Of a stretch of DNA of 64,000 bases, positions 9,486 to 20,649 are shown piece by piece. Each line of letters opens with the position of its first letter. Position 1 is the stretch's first letter. Source of the DNA: Yponomeuta sedellus (taxonomy: Eukaryota > Arthropoda > Insecta > Lepidoptera > Yponomeutidae); contig OW203721.1 of assembly GCA_934045075.1 (NCBI GenBank), forward strand, positions 2,164,497-2,228,496. Direction: 5' to 3'. The position numbers and the translations under genes were made by a program. Under the pieces are notes generated by a model, which searched no databases, was not told where the DNA came from, and saw only the letters and a program-made list of their open reading frames with translations.

Positions 9486-9705
9486 ATACATGCATAACCT
9501 CACGCCTGTATCCCTGAGGGGTAGGCAGAGACCAAGGACTGCCACTTGCTACGATCCTGACAGATCACCTTCGCTACATCAACGTTCATAAGTCGTTGCG
9601 TGCAGGCATGCCGGTTCCGGGTACTTTTTATCTTCCCCTTTGCTAATAAATCCCCTGTTTGGATGTGTGTTGATGGGGACTTTCTATTATGTGGTGACAC
9701 CTGGG
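9486..9705 (-). mobile_element. RTE-like LINE 3' end (family D)
   Basis: Minus-sense terminal coding segment (QTGDLLAKGKIKSTRNR; RLMNVDVAKVICQDRSKWQ; SLVSAYPSGIQA) with an (ATAC)-type tail at its 3' side (9476-9490). The closest relative is at 32935-33240. Confidence 0.65.
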
Positions 9706-9806
9706 CCAGGAAGCATCGCTCTTCGTATATGAGATGAATTTAGTTAAGTTAGTTAATATAATTTGTTTTTAACAACGTATTAAATACATGTGTTTAATAT
9801 TATTTG

Positions 9807-10207
9807 CTTAGATTAGACAAATTAATTGATTAGAATAACAGCACCATTCAACTGCTTTATAGGCTCGCTGTACTGAATCCATAAGGTACACCAACTAAAC
9901 GTTTATCGGGTCTTTTATTTTGAAAGCGGCGGCGGTGGCTCAGTCGGTAGGCAACAACAGGCGCAGTTAGGTACAGGATGGGTGACCGTCCCGTAACTAC
10001 CGCCAGTGGCATTTTTCCGAGCTCTTTCATGCTTCGCAAGGCACGTCATGCCGTTGGTGCCGGCTGTCATGAAATGGCAGTCGTTAAGCCATGTCAGAAG
10101 CCTCATGGGCGGCTCGATAACTTCAGACAGTAAGGCCCGCTGTCTTACAATCCTCCACCAACCCGGACTTGGCCCCCGCGTTGGAGTATGGCCTAACCTT
10201 CCTGCGA
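9807..10207 (+). mobile_element. Duplicated block A with tRNA-5S chimeric SINE
   Basis: This block matches 11768-12150 at about 95 percent by eye. It holds 120 bp of unique-looking flank and then a SINE starting near 9928 with a tRNA-like A-box half (GGCGGTGGCTCAGTCGG). From 9951 this is joined to the 5S-SINE body (GCAACAACAGGCG). The normal 5S-SINE 5' head (GAAGCGCTCGTGGCC) is missing. Confidence 0.7.
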
Positions 10208-10589
10208 ACCTTACTTTTTCCGCAACACGTTTTTCTCATCGTAAAATTAGTGAGGTGCACGAGCGTCGAGGGGTACCCACACGTGCCCCTCAGCGAGATA
10301 AAGTAAACAAGTGACAATGAGAAGTCAGCGCACAATAAAAATAGCCAACAATAAAAGTGTGGATTAAAAAAAAAGTAAACCGACCGAGGGGTGTGCAAAT
10401 GGATATACAATAACGATAAAATTAGACGGGAGAGCGGAGCACATCCCGCCCATGCGATTACGGGCATTAGGGTTCGATACCCGGCCGGGAAATGGAGCAG
10501 ACAACCTCTAAACCAATGCAGATTCCGCCGGCAAAACACTATCTGTGTGGCAGTATTCCTGAATGATTCGCGGTACTCATACATATTCA

Positions 10590-10997
10590 TAATCCGGAAT
10601 TGGCCCCCGTGGTGGAGTATGGCCTATGCCTTCCTCAGGGAAGAGACCCGTGCCCCTTCGTAATCAACCCTTGTATGTCCCCACTGCTGGGGCATGGGTC
10701 TCTTCCTGCATCGCAGGAAGGTTAGGCCATACTCCACCACGGGGGCCAAGTCCGGGTTGGTGGAGGATTTTAAGACAGTAGCCGCCCATAAGGCCTCTGA
10801 CATGGCTTAACGACTGCCATTATATGACAGCCGGCACCAACGACTTAACGTGCCTTGCGAAGCACAGAAGCGCTCGGAAAAAATGCCACCAGCGGTAGTC
10901 ACGGGACGCTCACCCATCCTGTACCTGACTGCGCCTGTTGTTGCTTAACCAAGTGATTGATTCCAATCACTCGGTCCGCCTAGGCCACGAGCGCTTC
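10590..10997. mobile_element. 5S-SINE fold-back
   Basis: A plus-sense 3' fragment (10590-10656) is followed directly by a full minus-sense copy (10662-10997). Their 3' ends face each other and share CGTGGTGGAGTATGGCC in inverted form. Confidence 0.65.
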
Positions 10998-11000
10998 ATC

Positions 11001-11150
11001 GTGCCCCTTGGCGGGGACATAATGGGTTGATGACGATTTATGTCCCCGCCAAGGGGCACGTGTCTCTTACCCGAGGAAGGTCTATACCTTCCTCAGGTAA
11101 GAGACCCGTGCCCCTCGGTGGGGACATAATGGGCTGATGATGATGAAGAA
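11001..11150. repeat. Serial hairpins from 5S-SINE subfamily 3' ends
   Basis: A perfect 21-bp inverted repeat (11001-11021 and 11039-11059, GTGCCCCTTGGCGGGGACAT) is followed by a second hairpin (11062-11105). A third partial copy of the same 3' end follows (GTGCCCCTCGGTGGGGACAT). Confidence 0.75.
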
Positions 11151-11228
11151 ATATTATCAGAGTGAATTGCCTCACATATATAGTTATATAATAAACGGAT
11201 CTAATCGCGATTATTTATTAGTTAAAAC

Positions 11229-11545
11229 GTATTTAAGAATATAAGATAAGAATATTCTTTATTGTACACTGGAAAAACAACAAATACAAAACAATTGCAA
11301 ATATAGATAGATATAGAAAGATAGAGAACACTTACTTATAGTACAATTGGCGACCTTATTGCTAAAAGCAATTTTTTCCAGACAACCTTACGATGGAAAG
11401 TTGCTGAAGGAAATTAGAAAGACGGGTAGCCAGTGCAAATTTGAATATTGATACATACTTATACTTAATAATAATACACTTACATAGCGTTACTTATATA
11501 AACTTATAATTTATTATAAACATACATATATATCTTATAATGAAG
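11229..11545 (-). mobile_element. Jockey-like LINE 3' fragment (family E)
   Basis: Begins AGATAAGAATATTCTTTATT (an inverted AATAAAG poly(A) signal) and includes ATTGCTAAAAGCAATTTTTTCCAGACAACC. A near-identical block is at 39036-39322, and shorter relatives are at 26244 and, inverted, 28050. Confidence 0.55.
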
Positions 11546-11767
11546 TTCTACACAAGACAAGGAAAGTAATAAAAATAAATAAAAATCACGAACTCTGTTT
11601 TTAAAGACAGCTGGGACAGATAATTACTTTATTTCCCGACGTTTCGGCAGCGTTACAGTTGCCATGGTTGGTTGTTTGAGTTGAATGTAATCTTTAATAA
11701 TGTAATAATATAGTAATGTAATCCTTGGTGTACATGCAATAAAGAATATTCTATCTATCTATCTATT

Positions 11768-12150
11768 ATTTGCTTAGGTTATACAAATTAATTAATTAGA
11801 ATAACAGCACCATTCAACTGCTTTATAGGCTCGCTGTACTGAATACATAAGGTACACCAACTAAACCTTTATCGAGTCTTTTATTTTGAAAGCGGCGGCG
11901 GTGGCTCAGTGGATAAGCAACAACAGGCGCAGTCAGGTACAGGATGGGTGACCGTCCCGTAACTACCGCCAGTGGCATTTTTCCGAGCGCTTCCATGCTT
12001 CGCAAGGCACGTCATGTCGTTGGTGCCGGCTGTCATGTAATGGCAGTCGTTAAGCCATGTCAGAGGCCTTATGGGCGGCTTGATAACTTCTGACAGTAAG
12101 GCCCGCTGTCTTACAATCCTCCACCAACCCGGACTTGGCCCCCGCGTGGC
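11768..12150 (+). mobile_element. Duplicated block B with tRNA-5S chimeric SINE
   Basis: Second copy of the block at 9807-10207, with the same flank and the same fusion point (GGTGGCTCAGTGGATAAGCAA...). Because the flank is shared, the pair arose by duplication of the locus, not by two independent SINE insertions. Confidence 0.7.
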
Positions 12151-12393
12151 CCCTGCAAGAAATAATAAAAAAGTGAGTAAAGTGCCTCACAGATTATAGT
12201 TATGTATTAAATAGGTCTAATCGCGATTATTAATTATATAAAATATAATTACCTTACTTCCGGACGTTTCAGCAGCGTTACGGTGGCCGTGGTCTCAACT
12301 CAACCAACCAGCCACGGCAACTGTGTAACGCTACCAAATTGGATATAGTACTATTTTTTTTATTTCTAATGCACTAACCCGTGCTATAGTACA

Positions 12394-12545
12394 TTACACA
12401 ACTAGGGTGGTAATACAAAGAACGGCCGAGATCGCAGAAGTTTGCAGCCCGAGCTGCAAGCGAGGGACGTAAATATGCGATCGATGGCTTTCTTTATTAC
12501 CTCCCGTGTTGTGTACATCTTTTTATGTCTACACTTGGCCAGAAA
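12394..12545 (-). mobile_element. Mariner 3' end fragment
   Basis: This inverted fragment matches the 3' coding and untranslated end of the mariner at 21206-22570 (TGCAGCTCGGGC inverted; GACATAAAAAGATG inverted). It supplies the first residues of the open frame that runs on into the LINE at 12546. Confidence 0.75.
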
Positions 12546-13156
12546 GCGGTGTTATTGCCAGATGTGGCATAAAGTACATTTACTTGGGCCAGTTAGTAAG
12601 CTTCGAAAACAGGCAAGGCAAAGAAATCGATCGCCGTATCGATAACGCCTGGAAGTGCTACTGGTCCATGAAAGATCTGATGACGGGCAACCTTCCACTT
12701 TCCTTAAAGCGGAAGCTCGTCGATGTGTGTGTCCTGCCCGTTCTCACCTATGGCTCCCAGACTTGGTCGCTGACCAAACTACAAAAGTCCAAACTTAAGG
12801 TTTGTCAGAGAGCGATGGAGCGCAGTATTTTAGGCCTGAGGAGAGTAGACCGCGTCCGAAATACCACACTACGCGCAAGGACCCGAATAATCGATGTGGG
12901 TGTCCAGACGGCGAAACTGAAATGGAGCTGGGCTGGTCATTTCAGTCGAATGCACCCGGACAGGTGGGCGAAACTCGCCACCGAGTGGGTGCCACACGAT
13001 GAACATCGTAATCGAGGCCGGCCTAGAAGATGGTGGAGAGATAATCTCGACAACCATCTGCCGGAGTGGCCTGAGGTGGCCCAGGACAGGAAACTCTGGA
13101 CTGAATTGGGGGAGGCCTTTGCCCAGCAGTGGGACACAAACATAGAGGCTACGTAA
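12546..13156 (+). pseudogene. RTE-clade LINE reverse transcriptase, C-terminal part
   Basis: An open frame of about 200 residues matching the C-terminal third of RTE-type ORF2. In order: YLGQLVS, RIDNAWKCYWSMKDL, VLPVLTYGSQTW, the QRAMER box, KLKWSWAGHFSRM, RGRPRRWWRDNL and the terminal GEAFAQQWD. The catalytic palm (YxDD) and endonuclease lie upstream and are missing, so this is a 5'-truncated, inactive copy. It starts inside a mariner fragment and ends at a tRNA-SINE fold-back. Frame is open throughout, which points to a fairly young copy. Confidence 0.85.
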
Positions 13157-13157
13157 A

Positions 13158-14032
13158 AAATTAAACCCGTGCTAAGGACAATTTTAAAAACCTATGTAGA
13201 GGCTAAATATTCCACCCATGCCGGGATTCGAACCCGCGACCTCTGGCTATCCGTGCCAGAATACGGATAGCAATGTGGCACGGATAGCCAGAGGTCGCGG
13301 GTTCGAATCCTGGCATGGGTGGAATTTTTAGCCTCTAAATAGGTTTTTATTTAACTCAAGTTAAATAAGCTAGCCCGAGCTGACGCAGGAGGGCCTTAAT
13401 GTCATTTCTGTGTACAAAAAAAAAGAATTTTCTAGCTATTTTAAATTTGTCCTTAGCACGGGTTAGTGCATTAAAAATAAAAATAGTATAATTGAGTTAA
13501 ATAAGCTGACCCGGGCCTAAGGTCTAAGCAAGTGGGCCTAAGGGTGTACATTTTAATACTGTGTAACAACTTTTTAACACTGCAAAGTATTATACTATTT
13601 TTCTTTTTAATGCACTAGCCCGTGCTAAGGACAATTTTAAAAACCTATTTAGAGGCTAAAATTCTTTTTTTTTTGTACACAGAAATGACATTAAGGCCCT
13701 CTTGCGTCAGCTCGGGCTAGCTTATTTAACTTGAGTTAAATAATCTAACTTGAGTTAAATAATCTAACTTGAGTTAAATAAAAACCTATTTAGAGGCTAA
13801 AAATTCCACCCATGCTGGGATTTGAACCCGCGACCTCTAGCTATCCGTGCCAGCGCTCTTCCAATTGAGCTAATGGGCGACTCACCGGCATCAGTGAAAT
13901 TTCGAACCTCTTTACACTATTCTCTGTATTACGTACAGGCAGCGACATCTGGCTTAAGGAAATTGCATCACTTACAGCCCCGACTACCTACTTTGCAGTT
14001 AGGTTTTTACATCATATAACTCGTATCGTATA
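13158..14032. mobile_element. Composite of four opposed tRNA-SINE A segments with a shared insert
   Basis: In order: minus-sense segment (13158-13257), hinge, plus-sense segment (13273-13345), insert (13346-13440), SINE 3' end (13441-13492), spacer, minus-sense 3' end (13597-13660), the same insert inverted (13663-13785), minus-sense SINE body (13786-14030). The insert (AAGCTAGCCCGAGCTGACGC...) interrupts the SINE at the same place on both arms, so the arms were copied after it arrived. Confidence 0.8.
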
Positions 14033-15044
14033 TCGTCGTAACTGCAAAGTATGTACAATTATTTTGTTTTCTAAGCTACGTACATTTCCGAAGTTATTGT
14101 AGCAATCCCAATCGCCAACCGTGAAGGTAAACATCATGAGGAAACCTGAGCATCTGAGGTGTTCAACTACCTGTGCGCTGGAAACTGCGAATCCGCGGTG
14201 GGCACGTGTGGAAAGCCCATACTCTCTCCTTTTAAGAGAAGCCCTGTGCCCTGCAGTAGGACGTATGTAGGCTACATAAAAAAATTGATTACATTTACGT
14301 TACTATTAAGTCTTTAAATTAAGCCCTTTTAAAAAAGTGGCCGCCACCAAACCGTCCGTTAGCCCAGAGTCGAATCGATAGCTTAAAATTTCTTCCAAAA
14401 CGATATCACGTCGCTTTCAATAACGCCTGAGGAGGGTAGGAAGTGACATCAGAGACTTAGGGTCTGAGCCAATTCACGTTCCACGCGGAACGTAGGGCTC
14501 CTGACCTAATGCAGGCTAAGCCAACGAAATGATAGGGAATTCATTGTAAGTTCCGTAGCTTTTTGGTTACCGAAATGGGAAATATTATTTACTTCGATAT
14601 GAAGATCTCGTGTCACAGTGTTTGTTACTCCTCCGGAATGACTGTCTTTACCAATTTTTATGATTTTTCGATAAAAAGTTTTGCCTTAATTATTCAATTA
14701 AATGTGGCAAAACAACTTTTTATTTTTTATTCGTCTAGTTTTTTTTCTTTTCTGCTATGTAGTTGCGAGCTTATGTAAACATGTTAGAATCTTGTCACAT
14801 TAACCTCTTCTAGTCTAGTGTATAAGAAATTGACTAATTTTACTTTGAAAAGGTATTAAAATGCATTCACTTTAGACACGTGACCGTACAATCTAATCAA
14901 ATTTAATCAACACCAATTAAAATGCAAGAGTTATTATTCTGATCTACTGCGAGCCATGTTACGATTTTTTTAACCAATATTTTTACTATTTATTAAATCT
15001 TTTATTTTATTGCTATATAAATATTTTTAAAAGTTTTTTTTACA
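14033..15044. other. Diverged SINE tail, otherwise nothing recognised
   Basis: About 14060-14280 resembles the body of a lepidopteran tRNA-SINE (ACGTACATTT..., then TCCGCGGTGGGCACGTGTGG and TGCAGTAGGACGTATG). The rest is AT-rich with no coding signal. Confidence 0.4.
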
Positions 15045-15345
15045 ATACATCATAAAATTTATTGTTATAAAAGTGTACAAAAATAGTGCCTGGTCCCCAA
15101 ACTAGAATACTCTGTATTATGGGTAACCAGACTTCCTCTCAGAAGTGACAATGTCGTAGTTTAGACATAGAAACAACAAAATAAAAAATAAAAGTAACAG
15201 AATTTATATTGCTTACGTTGAAATTAACATGTTAACATAGATGATGATAGAGATACTTATTAACATAGAAACGAAACTAAACCTAATACCTATTTTCTAA
15301 TTTAAATAAAATATTTGAGCCGGATCGCTGACGGGCGCTAGAGTA
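15045..15345 (-). mobile_element. LINE 3' UTR fragment (family H)
   Basis: Shares AACTAG...TACTCTGTATTATGGG-type text with 58905-59040 and the block AAATAAAATATTTGAGCC with 57268-57335. Read as the 3' end of a LINE on the minus strand; no coding part is identified here. Confidence 0.4.
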
Positions 15346-16550
15346 CCAAAAAGGCTGGCAGCATTTACTCGCTGGATTTATAATTAAATTATTGCAATAA
15401 GTACATAGCTAACAAAGAAAAAATCTACACACACGACTACACGAAAAGTTATTTCCTACCAGGCGTGTAGCCCTTCAGAAACCACACTATTCCTATCCTC
15501 ACCGTAGAGCGACCTTGGGCCCTCTACTAAGGACCCCTAAGTGCACACTCACGCACAGATCAAAGCATCACAAAATTCACAAATCCTCCTAAGTACATTA
15601 TTATACCCGTGAAATGCCTACATCTGGCGACTTTTTTGCCATTAGATACAAATATGCACTGATCTCTCTGCAGGTCACCCTCTTTGCACACGTCACCCCA
15701 ATTTGATCCTTACCCCTAGAATAGTAAAGCTTGTATTGTCTAAAACTAGATTCGGGAAAACATTCTCTCTTCTACCATCACAGCTATAGGGTGGATTTTT
15801 GTTTGCCCAGATAGTTTTGGGGGCTATCAATGGGTCAATTCAGGGAGTAATTGAATTTGAGCTTGTACCCTGATCTGATTATGGTACGGTGCCTATTGCG
15901 AATCGAAGGAAATATCGACATCGATAATGAATTACTTTGTGGGGTTTCAGTGGCGTTATAGTTCTATTGGTTAACCCATAATTTATGTGACCAATAAGTG
16001 TTAATTTTTATTTTTTTTGAGGACATGATGGAACTGTAATCGTCACGTGACTAAAGTTCCTACGTAAAAGCAGATAAAAAAAACTTCTCGTACACTAACA
16101 ATTGAAGGTAAAGGCCTACTCTGGGCACGCCATCGTTGGTACAGCGAGCTGGTTCATAGCCTTTCCAGGTTTCCAGATCGTCAAGAAAGACGAAAGAGAA
16201 GGAATATGCTATATGTTAATAGTAACGAACCGCATTTCTGGGCCTTGATTCTGTTATTGCATTATAGTACCATGACAGATACATGATCGAGTCACGAGGG
16301 GTGTTTTTTTCATACCACTGACGCCTAGAATGTTCGATGTATGTGCGCGCGTAGACTTGAATGAGAAACAACATTAAATTGCCACGTTTATGCAATTATC
16401 ATGTATCAAAAAGCATTAGCAGGACTTAGGCCTATTAATCGCGTCCAATACGGTAAAACTCTTTGAACGGAATTAGATTAGACTAATACTATTTAATGAA
16501 CACCATACATTTTGAGAGTACCTACATGAAAAACTTAAAAATCTAAGTTA
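15346..16550. other. Unannotated, with one moderate repeat
   Basis: Positions 16225-16440 (TTGATTCTGTTATTGCATTA onward) resemble the element split by the Penelope insertion at 23330-23377 plus 24083-24240. Its class is unknown. Nothing else recognised. Confidence 0.35.
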
Positions 16551-16559
16551 CATAGTAAC

Positions 16560-16597
16560 AATGCGGTGTTATCGCTAAAAGCGATAAGACCGCATTG
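16560..16597. repeat. Near-perfect hairpin
   Basis: CAATGCGGTGTTATCGCT and its inverse pair around a short AAA loop with one mismatch. It resembles the TTGCTAAAAGCAA segment of LINE family E. Confidence 0.6.
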
Positions 16598-16798
16598 TAT
16601 CTCTTCTGGACAAGTTTAGGATGGATAGGACTGAATGAAGAGAGGAGGTCGGTGTACATAAAGTATATTAGGATATTGGTACATAGACAAACAAACTTAC
16701 AAAAATACTTACAACTGACTTTAATTTTTTTTTTACTTTGCGTTCTAAGTTATGTTTCATTTATATATTTTATTTATAAGATAAATGTTATATAAGGT

Positions 16799-17167
16799 AA
16801 AAATGTCAATACAAATTTAAAAACCTATTTAGAGGCTAAAAAACTCACCCATGCCGGGATTCGAACCCGCAACCTCTGGCTATCCGTGCCAGCGCTCTAC
16901 CAATTGAGCCAATGGGCGACTCACGGCATCAGTGAAATTTCGAACCTCTTTACAATATTCTCTGTATTACGTACAGGCAGCGAAATCTGACTTAAGCAAA
17001 TTGCATTACTTACAGCCCCGACTACCTACTTTGCAGTTAGGTTTTAACATCGGAACGATATCACTGTACCCACATGATTACACTATTTATTTTTTATTTT
17101 TAATGCACTAACCCGTGCTAAGGAACAAATTTAAAAACCTATTTAGAGGCTAAAAATGTCAATACAA
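16799..17167 (-). mobile_element. tRNA-SINE A, one unit plus overlap, with 16-bp target duplication
   Basis: AAAAATGTCAATACAA at 16799-16814 and 17152-17167 flanks about 337 bp. The insert begins and ends with the same segment (AAACCTATTTAGAGGCTAAA), so it is slightly longer than one 308-bp unit and circularly permuted relative to other copies. Confidence 0.8.
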
Positions 17168-17937
17168 GTCAAAATAGTACAAAAATGTCACACAAAAAAT
17201 ACACACTTTAAAATACATAATAAATATGTGTACAACTTTAAACTAGCTACAGCAAAAAAGCAGTACGATTTCGTTATCGTATCGTAGTGAATACGTGTGA
17301 CTTGTGTTTGGCCCTCGGGGAGTGAGTGATCCGGTTTGGTGTTTGCTCCAGGCTGTTTGTAACTGATATTGGGAACACATGCGCTGCATTGTTCTCGTAC
17401 ATTAAGTGCGTACTCTGAAGGTAGGTTCCTCTTTAGAGCGAGAAGCGTAATGTTTGTTACAATGTCCGTTGTTTTTTGCATATTGTATGGTTTAGAGAAA
17501 GCTCAGCGCACATCCATCTGGCTCGGATGGATGTGCGCGCCAGATGGATTGGTCTGGGTCCAGAAGTCAAGTCGCACTTTAAAATTAATTTAATATTTTA
17601 TTTATAAAACACTTAACAACACTTAACAAAAAAAAATCTTGCAGGTCTTCAGAACTGGAAGAGGTTGGTGGGTAAAGTTGGGGGCGGCGGAGAAGTCCGA
17701 CAGAACCCTTGAGCAAGGCTGGGGAGCTGCAAGGGATGCGTCTGTGATGTATGAGGTCGTGGGTCGTGGGTATGAAACAGCAGCAGCAGTTCGACGATTG
17801 TGCACACGTATAATCGTGGTAATCGTACTCGTATTTGCCTTCGCACTCGCAGCGTAGTCGCGGTGGGTGGGCTTTGTCGCCTCGGCGTATCAAGCCGTGG
17901 GGTGACGTTGGGTTTCGTTATTATCGTTGGGCGCCAG
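17168..17937 (-). mobile_element. LTR retrotransposon internal remnant
   Basis: Directly inside the LTR at 17938, the minus strand reads CTGGCGCCCAACG, a good tRNA-Lys-type primer-binding site one base after the LTR. The leader and short frames downstream show no recognisable Gag or Pol domain. Truncated at the SINE near 17160. Confidence 0.55.
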
Positions 17938-18204
17938 TGTAACGTTTTATAACTTTTATAATTAATAAATAAACTCTGGAACGACTTCAGGTGTGATTTT
18001 ATTTGTAGATTTATAGAACTTTAAAACAGAAAACTGGATAAAAACGGAGAAGCAGGTAAAAAGTCAGATCTGGTCAAAGGGTAAAGTAGTAGTGGATGAA
18101 AAATGAGGGAAATCGAAGAATGTGTGACGTACATAATTTAAATATTTGAAAATGATAGATGGAAAAAGAAATAAAAATGGTGTGAAGAGGTTTGCACCGT
18201 CACA
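17938..18204 (-). mobile_element. LTR (5' LTR of a minus-strand element)
   Basis: A 267-bp TG...CA repeat (minus: TGTGACGGTGCAAACC to AAACGTTACA) with an AATAAA signal. Related solo LTRs are at 19422-19698 and 20783-20941. The neighbouring primer-binding site fixes its identity as an LTR. Confidence 0.7.
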
Positions 18205-19290
18205 AAGTGACTTCTGTTCCGGTCCGCAATTGTTTAACTTTGAATAAAATTTGTTTAGCTCATTACTTTGAAAATCGAATAGTTTCGTGTGGCCTCAACT
18301 CTTTAACTTATTGGCATTTGCAGCTATATATTAGCAGCTATTGTTGCCGGACCACTGCATTGGCAGCTATATATTAGTAGCTATTGTGGCCAACTACTTT
18401 GGCAAAAACTGCATTGGCAGCTATATATTAGGGTTGCTTAGTTAATCAAGAAATCTTATAGTTTAGCCACGCCTAATTGTCTGCCTGTCTGTCCTGATTT
18501 AGCACAAAACCTAATACAATAAAGCAGTACCTACGTTTGACATAGATATATGTATTTACAACAACAAAACCGTAGGATGAAACCTAAATAAAGCATTTCC
18601 CAGCGTACTTCCCGAAGGGGAAGGACGCTGGGAAGTACTTACGGTGTTTTGTAGGCTAATTTAGATGAAGATCTAAATTAGCCTACAAAACACCGTAAGT
18701 GCCATAAAAGATATCGTTGAGAATCCCTGCGTTATTCGTTTTAAAATACTGTAAGTGAACAAAAACAATTTTCAACGTTGAAATCAGCTTGAAAAAGATA
18801 ACCGCGAGACTAAACGGTTGATTGTAGATACATAAAAAATTCAAAGCACAAAAAATCCAACTTTTAAGAACGCGTAATGAACTTAAAAGAAATACTGTCA
18901 CGACTATTCTTTAAATCTACACGTGTAACAGGCTACCAAGTTGTAAAAGGAAAACTTTGAAAAATTTCTATTGAACATTACTTTGAAAAATTTTAGTTCG
19001 ATTAAGCAGGAAAAAAATCCTTCTCCTGCGAAACCCTACATTGCGCGTGGCCGGACAGGCACTTGGCCGGTTCTTTTATTGCAATCTTCGTACACATTTG
19101 AGGGGCCGATTAAGAACTGATGGTTTGTTTTTCATTAACAGAGATCCCAGGGATCCCGGCTGTCAACAATTCCATTCGGCCTTACAAGTTCGCAGGCAAC
19201 GGAGTCTTAAAACGAAGAATGGTGAAATAGCTGCTCTGTCGTGGTGGACACACAGTGCAGCGTTTTGCTCTGGGACTACAATGCTTCGAT
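18205..19290. other. Unannotated, with hairpins at 18599-18700
   Basis: Contains a short repeated motif GCAGCTATATATTAG (three copies, 18321-18430) and two adjacent strong hairpins. No coding region recognised. Confidence 0.4.
18637..18700. repeat. Perfect 30-bp hairpin
   Basis: Arms 18637-18666 and 18671-18700 are exact inverses around the loop GAAG. A second hairpin (CCCAGCGT...ACGCTGGG, 18599-18632) lies just upstream. Confidence 0.95.
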
Positions 19291-19299
19291 ATCAACAAT

Positions 19300-19915
19300 T
19301 TACGTCCCCACTGCTGTGTCACGGGTCTCTTCCCGCATCGCAAGTAGGCTAGGCCATACTCCACCACGGGGGCTAAGTGCGGCTTGATAGAGGATTGTAA
19401 GACAGTGGCGGGCCGTACTGTTGTGATGTTGTAAAGCGTTTTAGAAAAAAATAAAACAAGAACGACTACGACTTTGTATTTGATTTAAAATGTGTTTGTT
19501 TATTTTATTGATGACATAAACAGAAAACTGGATAAAAATAAGCAGTCAAAAATAGTCAAATATAGTCGAAATGTGAAGTAGTAATGCTGAAAAAATTAAG
19601 GTAATCTCAAAAATGGGTAACGTAATTTTAAATTTTGAAAACGATAGACAGAATGAAATAAATATAAAAAATGGTGCAAAGAGGTTTGCACCGTTACACT
19701 GTCAGCAGTTATAACGCCGCCCATAAGGCCTCTGATATGTCTTAACGACTGCCATTACATCACGGATCACGGAAGCGCTCGGAAAAAATGCCACTATAGG
19801 TAGTCACAAGACGGTCAACCATCCTGCACCTGACTGGGCTTGTTGTTGCTTAAATCAAGTGATTGATTCCAATCACTCAGATCGTCTAAGCCACCAGCGC
19901 TTGAACGCGTCGAAT
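19300..19915 (-). mobile_element. 5S-SINE split by a solo LTR
   Basis: Minus-sense 5S-SINE halves at 19300-19421 and 19699-19915. The LTR lies between them with CTGT duplicated. Without it the SINE reads through. Confidence 0.8.
19422..19698 (-). mobile_element. Solo LTR with 4-bp target duplication
   Basis: A 277-bp TG...CA element flanked by CTGT (19418-19421 and 19699-19702). It is homologous to the LTR at 17938-18204 (shared GGTTTGCACCGT and CAGAAAACTGGATAAAAA). Confidence 0.8.
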
Positions 19916-20640
19916 ACGCACGTTATCTCCCCCTTTTTGAAGTTGGTTGAAAAATAAGTATCTTGGTATGCTTTCACTAGTTTTAATGTATTACGAAATT
20001 ATTGGGATTATAATTTGTTTGACTGTTTGCAAAGAAAAATATTATGTTACAAATTTAAAAAACGTATATACCAAAATTACAGAATTGTGGTCTTTCGCCG
20101 AATATTATATTGTCAGCATGTATGAATATGATGCTGTGCGTTCGTGTTTTGCGAATATCGTTATTTCACGTGTGCTTTTATGAAAAGATAATGTCCTGCT
20201 ATTATGGCACAAGACCGCGAAGCTTGGAAAACCATGCGGGAGGCCTATTTCATGCAGTGGGCGTCCAATAGCTCATGATGATTCTATCGGAGCACAGTGA
20301 CGTAACAATAGCCAACAATGAAGTGAAGCCGCGATGTCCTAATAATCGACGTGATTGGTTAGGCAAATCTCAATGTCCCTCTCATCCCTCTTCCTTGACA
20401 CATGTAAATTTTTCTCTTACGAATACAACTTTTGAATGAGCGATGTGCGTTCTATTAAAGATCTCGAAATTCTTACAATTCTTGCTTAAAATTAAGGATA
20501 TCATAGCGATCGCACACTCCACTACAGCCCCTCCATGACTTTCCGTTATCAGCTGTTGGAAAATGGGCTCAGACAGACTCTCCTCAACTAATACGATACA
20601 ACAATTTTCGATTGTTAAGACGTAACAATATAATCATAAA
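19916..20640. other. No feature recognised
   Basis: AT-rich; a 78-codon frame at 19947 resembles nothing I know. Confidence 0.3.
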
Positions 20641-20649
20641 AGTAGTGTA

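Noticed and set aside
17585..17893. 102-codon minus-strand frame
   Set aside because: It lies in the leader of an LTR element next to the primer site and has no recognisable domain.
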